Below, in pieces: positions 56,701-64,000 of a stretch of DNA of 64,000 nt. The stretch comes from Armigeres subalbatus (lineage: Eukaryota > Arthropoda > Insecta > Diptera > Culicidae), in NCBI RefSeq assembly GCF_024139115.2, contig NC_085141.1, forward strand, positions 408,419,612 through 408,483,611, given 5' to 3'. The first letter of the stretch is position 1. Every line of letters starts with the position of its first letter. The position numbers and the translations under genes were made by a program. Below the pieces are notes generated by a model. That model made no database searches. It was not told the DNA's origin and worked only from the letters and a program-made list of their open reading frames with translations.

Positions 56701-58099
56701 GATGGATTCTAAGTACAACGGTTGATTCATGAAGGAGTTTAGTAGCGATATTTTGGCTTGATGGATTCCCATTTATTTGTAAAAGAATGAATTCAGTAAA
56801 CGCGGCACCAGCTACCACAGCAGTAGTTCCACCGCAATTGCAGCACATGGCATCAAGTTCAAAGAGTGCACGCGGACCAACCAACAGCCCGAGTTCATAA
56901 ACATAATCATTTATGATTTATTCCTTCGGAACTGGTTGCACCGCACTTCTCGTAACTCGCCCCGCACACGGATGTGCAGAATAGGAAACTTTACCCGGTT
57001 GGAAAAAGTATAATAAACAACTAACCTCCATTCCTCGCCCAGTCCTGTTACCGCATACCATATGAAATCTTAACTTCATCTTCCACACCGTTGCACAGTG
57101 ACGGGTTTACAACATAAGCTTTATAAAACTAAAGAACTATTATACAATATTTTATGAATTCTAATTATCGTAGTTTTGCATAAGAGTGATTCCAATGTAA
57201 TATATATTGAAATAAAGTCAAAACAAAAAATCGAATTTGTTTATTTAAGATCGTTTTGAAATAAGTATATTCTTTTATTATGAATTGTATAGAAATAAGA
57301 AAAAAAAATATTTTTAAACTTATCCGCATATATAAAGTGAGACTATCAAGATCAATAACAGTTGAACTCGCTTTACAGCTTTGATTGAATTGAGTTGTTC
57401 CTGCGTTCCGGTAACTGTGTGCCGTCGTCGTCATCATCGTCAGTCGCCGTATCGTTCAATTAACTCCGACCAGCTCTGGAGTCCCATCAGAACCGTTCAC
57501 ATCAGAACGAATGGGTTCATTTTCAGCTTGTTCATCCACCCCTGCTATAAGACCGGGCGGAGACCTGATCCACACGGTTTTCTGTTTATCTTGGCCCGAC
57601 CGACGACCAGTCGACCAAGCATCAGCCACACGAGAACGTGGACGAAAAAATCTCCTATATACGGTATTAAAATGCTAGCCCTGCTAATAACTGTCAGAAC
57701 ACATTTATGTCATTTTCGTCTCCTGCCAGTTATGCTCGCTTCCATCAGGCGGGATGGTCGTCGTGGTAGTCGTTGTTGGGAGCATATCATCTTTCATCAT
57801 CGTCATCTCCGTCATCATCACCATCGTATGTTCGTCTTGCGTGTCGGCCTCGGTGTCGGATCTGGAGGACATCAAAGGAATTATCGTCTTTTCGTTCTGA
57901 CCGAGCATGAGATATGGAACCTCTTTGGCTTCTTGTGACTGCTAGTTATGGAGGCTTCTGCTACTTATAGTGAGCCAAATTGAGTGAGCGTGCAAGTTTT
58001 CATGTCTCATTGCGAGTACGGAATAGTATTGAATATTGGTTTTCCGTACGGCATACAGATATGCTGGGACAAACTGACCACTAAATAAACATATCACTC
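56701..58099. other. No supported gene
   Basis: A 185-codon plus frame (57381-57938) is present but compositionally odd (His runs from CATCATC microsatellite at 57790-57830) and without a recognised domain. 57390-57650 is relatively GC-rich and could be an untranslated leader; this is a guess. Confidence 0.3.
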
Positions 58100-58485
58100 G
58101 ATGCCTCAAGTTTTTCGCCTTTCGTGTACACGAAGGTGTAACGAAAGGGCTTCAAAGACGATTATTGAAGGCCCGGAGTCATATACAAATTGAGTTTAAA
58201 TGGTGTCTGTGTGTGTGTATGTATGTGCGCAAAACATAACTCACTCATCTTTTAGGAGCTTATTTTAAACCGATTTGCCTGTCACAAGTTCTATTCAATG
58301 GAGAAACCTGTCCCATTGTTTCCTATTGAAAACCTTATTATCGAATTATATGCTCAGAAGTTATGGCCAAAATATGATTTTAATAAAAAACACCCTAAGA
58401 AAATCTCACTCAAGCTTTTTCCTAGTACATATATCGAATGCACAAGAAAGGCACACACATCACTAGGTGGATCAAACAGGGTTTA
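58100..58485. repeat. Family R-related repeat (GCCTTTCGTGTACACGAAGG)
   Basis: It begins TTCGCCTTTCGTGTACACGA and ends near GAATGCACAAGAAAGGCACA... CACTAGGTGGATCAAAC, which is the inverse of the family R left border (CCACCTAG...GCCTTTCTCG). A (TG)n tract lies at 58207-58228. The segment 58305-58390 matches 52965-53045 (CCCATTGTTTCCTATTGAAAA / CCTATTGCCTCCTATTGAAA). Confidence 0.5.
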
Positions 58486-58932
58486 CTATTTCACCTCTTA
58501 TGCACTCCAAGTTCATAACAATGTGGGGTATCAACAACAGAATTAGGTATTATTGAGAAATAATCTCTTGCTCTGGAATTGATTCTTGATAAAAAAAAAT
58601 ATTAATCTCACACCTGTGTAATGGAATGCGTCCTTTACGAGCTTTTTGAAATTGTGCCTCGGGTATGTATGTATGTAAAGGAAACCACTCATTATTGCAC
58701 CGTTAAGCAATCCTCCTCTTAGGATTTGATTAAATGGAAAGTATTTCGTTGTGGTTAGCATTTGGGATCAACGCTAATCATCCGGAAATCTCTTACACTT
58801 CACACAATACGAATGAAGAGCAATTCCTCGATCAACAGTAAGTTATTCACGGGAGTTGGCAATTCACTCTCCCAACCTACAAAGCCCTGTATAAGGACTG
58901 TTCATTAAAGAAACACCTTTTTATCAATGGTT

Positions 58933-59205
58933 TAAGGTTAAAACACAGACAAACAGACATAACACTCGTCAAATTTCCATCGTTCACTGATTTGCTGGTC
59001 AATTCAAATAATCATTAGTTGACCAATCGAACACTCGTGGCGCGCGCATCGTTTTTGCTCGAGATTAACGTTTGCTCACTACCGCCATCTGGTTCGTGAT
59101 TTGCCCAACTAACTGAAATCAACAGATGTCGTTAATGTTTGAACGACGATGAATTTAAAAAGTAAATGTTCAATGTGTTATGTCTGTTTGTCTGTGGTTA
59201 GAACT
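58933..59205. mobile_element. MITE with CACAGACAAACAGACATAAC ends
   Basis: The inverted ends ACAGACAAACAGACATAACA (about 58938) and ...TTATGTCTGTTTGTCTGTG (to about 59205). The flanks GTTAAAAC and GTTAGAAC suggest an 8-bp duplication with one change, but the exact border is uncertain by a base. Confidence 0.7.
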
Positions 59206-59259
59206 TCACGAAAAATAGGGACATAGTTAACTTTTGCAACACACCTGATAAATTAAAAA

Positions 59260-59677
59260 AAAACAGATTAATCCACTTAGCGTTGGTGGTGCCTTTCTCG
59301 CATTTAGTTGAGACACCAACCTTATATGGGGTTTATATGGTCCAATGTACCATTTTCTTCATAACCTTCAAACGCAATGACCGATCGTTATAAAATTCAA
59401 TAGTGATCAACAAGGCTTTGTCCCCTGTCGAATGAAACTTGTTGCGAGAAAATCGGTAGAGGATTATTATATGAAAAGTTGTCTAATGTTTTTTATAGTT
59501 TTTGTGCACACACATACACACATACATACACACGGACAGACAGACATGTGCTTAGTTCGTCGAGCTGAGTCGATTGGTATATAATACTATGGGTCTCAGA
59601 GGCTTCTATAAAAAGTTCGTTTTTGGAGTGAAATGATAGCCTTTCGGTACAACTTAGTTGTACGAGAAAGGCAAAAC
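59260..59677 (+). mobile_element. TIR family R, copy 4
   Basis: Very close to 12430-12875: ACAGATTAATCCACTTAGCG, GGTGCCTTTCTCGCATTTAG, ATCAACAAGGCTTTGTCCCC and TTAGTTGTACGAGAAAGGC. Differences are mainly the length of the (ACAT)n tract, so the two copies are young relative to others here. Confidence 0.8.
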
Positions 59678-60234
59678 GTAAGAAATTTCTAAAGATGGAT
59701 CGGATCAGTTTATCAGCTTGCAGATTAATTCTACACAAATGGTTTACAGTGCATTTTGATGGACGACGAGATATAGGTGGTAGGTCATTTCGCATAGTCG
59801 TTTGGCATAACGCCGTTTGGCATAAGGCCGTTTGGCATAAAGGTCGTTTGGCATAATGGTCATTTGGCATAATAGTTGTGTAATCATCAATTTCGAAACT
59901 CATGCATAATGTGTCAATTTAACATTATAAGAGAAATGTTTTAAATATTTTTTTTCGAATTAAAGTTCAGATTCAAGCAGTGATTCCTTGAAGGTACTCT
60001 GATAGATTTTTTATTATCTGCCTATTTCACTTAAAATCTTTTTATCTCTGGGACAGCAGCAAGATCGTCGTTGACTAAAACAAACTACAAAATATGGAGA
60101 GTCAAATAGCAAAATTGTAAGTGCTCAAGAGCAAAAACAATTTTACACAAAAAAGACAATAAAAAGCAAATGAAGTTATTTCTGCATGACATATATTCAT
60201 TGCTTTAAAGCATACTTTGTCGTTTATAAGTTTA

Positions 60235-60850
60235 AAAAGTATATGCATCTTTTTTCAAATAATGCATTTGTCAGGCATAACACAAGGGAGAATATGTATG
60301 GTTCTCATTCTCAATATATGCAATATTCAGTTCTAGGAAAGGGAAGATATAGTTTCTTCTTTTAAATGATGCATTTTTTTTTCATTTGTTCAATTAAGGC
60401 ATTTGCTCGGTTTAATTCAAAGGAGGATATGATCCCTTCTTTCAAAGGATGCATCTTCCCGTCAGTTACATGAGAGAAGATATGGTTCCATTTTCCAAAG
60501 GATACATTTGCCCGGCAGATGGCGAAATACGATATGGTTTCTTCTTCCAAATCAGGCATTTGCTCGGTTTAATGCGTTGAAAGATATGATTCCAGTCCAG
60601 TAGAAGGCAAAATAAGATATGGTTCTTTCCTTTCAAGCATTTACCTAGTTTGAGGCAAGGAAAGATGAGATTCCTTCATTCAAATGATGCATTTGCTCAG
60701 CAAAAGGTAAGAGGCGACATTGTTCCTTTATTTAATTGTTAATATTTAACAATAAAGTTTGTTTAGTTTAAGGCAAAGGAATATTTGATCCCTTCATTCA
60801 GAAAATGCATTCCCTCGGCAGAAGTCATGAGAGGAATTGGTGGCTTCACT
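60235..60850 (+). repeat. 53-bp satellite, subfamily 1
   Basis: Unit about GATATGGTTCCTTCTTTCAA, then AGGATGCATTTGCCCGG and CAGAAGGCAAGAGA. Measured between successive GATATG words, the period is 53 bp. About 11 diverged units; the block resumes at 62265. Confidence 0.75.
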
Positions 60851-61099
60851 CATGTACCCCAAATGCCATTACCCCGAATGAGACACTACCCTGAGATAGT
60901 TTTCTACTTACTATTACTATTTTTAACACCCACAGATACCGATGAATCGTAAAATGACAATCTTTGAAAAGAATTTGTTTAGAACAAAATTATATACTGA
61001 TAAGAGTCACTTAGAAAAACGCGTATTGTTTAATAAACATTTTTGACTTAAATTATCATTCTACGCCATTATTATGTACAGGTGTACAGTGGAAATAAT

Positions 61100-62035
61100 A
61101 CCTCTTAAAATGAAACCATTTGTCCAGTATAAGGTAAACAGAGGAGGAAATGCCTTTTTTCAAATGAACCCATTTGCCCGGTTTGAGGCGAACGGAGATG
61201 ATCTTCTTCTTCTTCAATGACATTACATTCCCCTACTGGGACATTGCCGCCTCGCAGCTTAGTGTTCATTAAGCACTTCCACAGTTATTCACTGCGAGGT
61301 TTCTAAGCCAAGTTACCATTTCTGCATTTGTAAATCATGAGGCTAGCACGATGATACTTTTATGCCCAGGGAAGTCGAGACAATTTCCAAACCGAAAATT
61401 GCCTAGACCGGCACCGGGAATCGAACCCAGCCACCCTCAGCATGGTCTTCCTTTTTTACCGCACGGCTAAGGAGGGCCCCGGAGATGATAATGCCTTCTT
61501 TTAATAAACGCATTTGTCCAATATAAGCCAAACAGAGGATAATGGTTTAAGGCGAACACAGGTGATAATGCCTTCTTTAGATGAACGCATTTGCCCGATA
61601 TAAGGCGAACAGAGTTGATAATGCCTTCTTTCAATGAACGCATTTGCTCGGTATAAGGCGAACATAGTAGATAACACTTTCTTTAAATGAATACGTTGGC
61701 CCGGTTTAAGGCAAACAGAGTTGATAATGTCTTCTTTTACGCCTGATAAAAAGCGAACAGAGTTGATAACGCTTTCTTCAAATAAACGCGTTTATCCGGT
61801 TTAACGCAAACAGAGTTGATAATGTCTTCTTTAGATAACAAATAGGCTGGATGTAAGGCGAAGTTTCTAATACCTTGTTTTAATGAACGCATTTGCTCGG
61901 TTTAAAGCGAACAGAGTTGAAAATGCTTGCGTTTTAAAAAAATGTGTTTGGCCGGTATGAGGCGATCAGAAGAGATAACACCTCTTTTAAATGATCGCGT
62001 TTGCAAGGTATAACGAAACTATGCCTGTTCCTTGC
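61100..62035 (+). repeat. 53-bp satellite, subfamily 2 (with SINE insertion)
   Basis: Unit about GATAATGCCTTCTTTCAATG, then AACGCATTTGCCCGG and TATAAGGCGAACAGAGTT, exactly 53 bp for two consecutive units near 61565-61670. About 13 units outside the SINE at 61203-61479. Confidence 0.8.
61203..61479 (-). mobile_element. Full-length Feilai-type SINE
   Basis: On the minus strand it starts CTCCTTAGCCGTGCGGTA (A box TAGCCGTGCGG) and has a textbook B box in GGGTTCGATTCCCGG. It continues through GGAAATTGTCTCGACTTCCC and CTTAATGAACACTAAGCTGC, and ends in (GAA)n at 61203. A 10-bp duplication CGGAGATGAT flanks it (61193-61202 and 61480-61489). It is transcribed by RNA polymerase III and mobilised by a LINE in trans, as known for tRNA-derived SINEs. 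Confidence 0.92.
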
Positions 62036-62264
62036 CATGGGAGGAACAAGAATATTCGACGAACAGAACAGATTTTCTTATTCTAGGGTCTTGTGGTCAT
62101 TATAAATAAATTTATATTCGTTAAATTTTTTTCACTGAAATAAACAATAAATTTGAAATCAGGACTACTTGGGGTACTGGCTCATTCGGGGTAATGGCGT
62201 TCGGGGTAGTGGCCTTTGGGGTAATGGCATTATGGCTAATGGATATATGGGTAGTGTCATAGAG

Positions 62265-62560
62265 TCGGAAAGGTTCCTTCTTTGATTTCAGGATTTGCTT
62301 GGTTTAAGACACGGGAAGATATTTCCTTTCTTTCAAAAGGTGCATTTGCCCGGCAGACGGCAAGAAACGATATGATTTCTTCCTTCAATTCAGGTATTCG
62401 CTCGGCTTAAGGAAAAGGAAATAATGATCCCTTTTTTTAAGGATGCATTTGCCCAGCAGAAGCCAGAGAGGATATGACTCCTTCTTTCAATTCAAGCACT
62501 TGGTTCGCTCGTTTCAATGCAATGGGAGATGTGATCCTTTCTTAGAAACCGTTTGCTCAA
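62265..62560 (+). repeat. 53-bp satellite, subfamily 1, continuation
   Basis: GATATTTCCTTTCTTTCAAA, GGTGCATTTGCCCGGCAGAC and GAGAGGATATGACTCCTTCT match the block ending at 60850. Confidence 0.7.
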
Positions 62561-62885
62561 GTTCTCTGGCTTGCCCTGACAGAAAAAATCCAATGTCAAT
62601 TAAATTTAATGCTGATCTATCTTGCTAGTAGGTACGTCAACATTTCAAATGGTCCCGTTTTGACAGGAAGCTTCTTTATTCTCAATTTGTCATGCCGTAC
62701 AACTCCGTTCCCAATTATTGCCCATATGAAGGAAACCACGTAACTGAATGGTTTAACAAATCTTACTTATCTATTACACAGCTCAAATAAAAATTATGCC
62801 AAATGACCTTCTGCCAAACGGCCATTATGCCAAACGAAATTATGCCAAACGGCATTATGCCAAATGACTTTATGCCAAATGGGGT

Positions 62886-63693
62886 ACAATCGAGATATAC
62901 GTCAAATTGGATATCAATACACTTCCAGGGCCATAATTTTTCACTTTCACACTGAGCAGAGGACAGATGTGCCTGATTATGTTTGATATATCCGAACCGG
63001 AAAATTTGGGAAGAGAGCATTCATAAATTACTTAACGCTTAGAGGAATGAGGAGGTGTTGGCTGAAGTGTGACAATCCATACAAAGCATTTAGATACTAC
63101 CACCCACTTTCGAACATATCTGTTCTAGAATCAATTTACTCAACCCATCTGATATTTGACTTCCTTGATTAAACCTTTGTTTTGATACTTCTATCACCCT
63201 GAAGAACCACATTTTGCTTCTTCTGTATCATTCATTAACGTCATCTTGTAATCACAAATCGCTTCAGTAATTGCGATCGAATCAAATTTGCCGATACAAA
63301 GTTCGTTTCCGCACCACGACTCACTCACTCTCTCTCTCCCCGCTAATGCATTAGCCTCTCATCTGCCTAACCCAGCAAGAAATTTATCCCCGTTTTCGCC
63401 CATTCAAAAATACAGGCTTTTGAAAATGGCGGATTTAAAAAAAAAAAAAAGCGGTGATAACTCTGCAATCCATGCTCTAAGACTTTGTGGAAGACATAAT
63501 TCCGATAAAAAATAAAACTTCAAAAGACCAGTCAAAATATTTGTTTTTTGGGGTCACCCTAACGTTATTATTTGAAACTAACATATCTAATGATACAAAT
63601 GGCATAGCACAATTGTATCTTCAGCAAAGTTCCTTCATTTACAAATTTTCACCTAGCAGATGATATTTAATCAACAAAAGCGTCTTCAGCGAA
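62886..63693. other. No supported gene
   Basis: AT-rich. A TCACTCACTCTCTCTCTCCC tract at 63321. The 75-codon frame at 63288-63515 contains a poly-lysine stretch from oligo(A) and is not credible. Confidence 0.3.
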
Positions 63694-63968
63694 GTCAAAG
63701 CTTATTATGTACGCTGTATGTTGATGTTTGTTGCAATAGAATTGGTCCCACTACATTTTGAGATAAAAATTTTAACTTCCGTATCATCAATTTTAACATT
63801 TTCGGTGTTCTAGTTGTTCCTAGTTGTTGAAAATAGGTAAATAAGGAACAACTAGAACATAAAATGCTAAAATTGATGATACGGAAGTTAAAATTTTTAT
63901 CTCAAAATGTAGTGGGACCACCCTATTGCAACAAACATCAACATACAGCGTACACAATAAGCTTTGAC
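63694..63968. repeat. Large palindrome at the right edge
   Basis: Arms 63694-63821 and 63844-63968 pair with few mismatches: GTCAAAGCTTATTATGTACG, TTGGTCCCACTACATTTTGA, TAACTTCCGTATCATCAATT and TTCTAGTTGTTCCT with complements in reverse order. The 22-nt spacer is TAGTTGTTGAAAATAGGTAA plus two bases. No target duplication was identified; the element may extend beyond the window. Confidence 0.85.
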
Positions 63969-64000
63969 AATTATCACTAGCTTCTAGGAATTCGAACCTG

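Larger units (their letters stand above)
60854..62258. mobile_element. 1.4-kb insert with GGGGTAATGGC-type inverted ends
   Basis: The left end ACTCATGTACCCCAAATGCC, ATTACCCCGAATGAG and ACACTACCC; the right end has CTCATTCGGGGTAATGGC, GGGGTAGTGGCC and GGGTAGTGTCATAGAGT. It splits subfamily 1 satellite (60235-60850 / 62265-62560) and contains subfamily 2. Confidence 0.55.
59787..62885. mobile_element. 3.1-kb composite bounded by inverted GTTTGGCATAA arrays
   Basis: 59790-59872 has five copies of cGTTTGGCATAAnG on the plus strand. 62803-62882 has five of the same phrase on the minus strand. The interior is 53-bp satellite interrupted by a second array-bounded insert. I infer one large element with inverted sub-terminal arrays; a precise TIR and target duplication were not found. 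Confidence 0.5.

Noticed and set aside
57381..57938. A 185-residue frame, the longest outside minisatellite
   Set aside because: It has no recognised domain, His runs come from CATCATC microsatellite, and there is no supporting signal. I cannot exclude an untranslated leader here.
1..64000. Endogenous viral elements or LTR retrotransposons
   Set aside because: I saw no gag, protease, integrase or viral polymerase motif and no pair of direct long terminal repeats; reverse transcriptase traces are all of the non-LTR type.

Overview
This window looks like mosquito nuclear DNA, most likely Aedes (subfamily Culicinae). It is AT-rich, long stretches have no gene, and almost every recognisable unit is a repeat or transposable element. 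The strongest taxonomic hint is a tRNA-derived SINE with a GAA tail at 61203-61479 that matches my recollection of the Feilai family of Aedes aegypti. R1/jockey-like LINE relics and many short inverted-repeat elements (MITEs) agree with this. The species assignment is inference. No intact conventional multi-exon gene is supported. The window could be intergenic or lie inside a very large intron.

Layout. 0-5 kb: a hAT-like element (55-1355) with a perfect 8-bp target duplication, filled by a 23-bp minisatellite open in all three forward frames; a foldback with nested palindromes (1976-2660); a tRNA-related SINE; two related MITEs; and a chain of palindromes centred on GACGTC. 5-10 kb: mostly non-repetitive, with a possible 63-residue membrane micropeptide on the minus strand (5168-5359). 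10-16 kb: a possible 5.8-kb pogo/Tigger-like interval (10093-15895) that has collected a hAT MITE, degenerate GGAATT-type repeats, a near-perfect palindrome with a hammerhead-ribozyme-like core (13818-14000), and a frameshifted intronless RpS26 copy. 16-20 kb: two LINE relics, one cut by a 493-bp TIR element with an 8-bp target duplication. 20-32 kb: SINEs, mariner-type MITEs, an AT-rich foldback, 53-bp and roughly 175-bp satellites, and a minus-strand reverse transcriptase relic. 34-55 kb: two more pogo/Tigger-like elements, a 1150-bp and an 891-bp TIR element, a 3-kb CAGGGTGGCC element, a multi-level foldback (44453-45310), and a nest (45420-46955) in which a Harbinger-like MITE and a 5'-truncated LINE sit in one host repeat, each with a clean target duplication. 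55-64 kb: MITEs, then a four-level nest (59787-62885) built round a 53-bp satellite, and a large palindrome at the right edge.

How the parts relate. There is no operon-like cooperation. The logic is stratigraphic: insertions within insertions give a relative age order. Several unrelated element types carry short, phrase-like tandem repeats at or near inverted ends (GGCCGAAAGGGTCATT, GTTTGGCATAA, GGGGTAATGGC, ATCGAGGGTACGTACT, CCCGGTTTTTCCC), which may be transposase-binding arrays. All boundaries were set by eye. Superfamily names rest on target-duplication length and terminal sequence, not on database matches.
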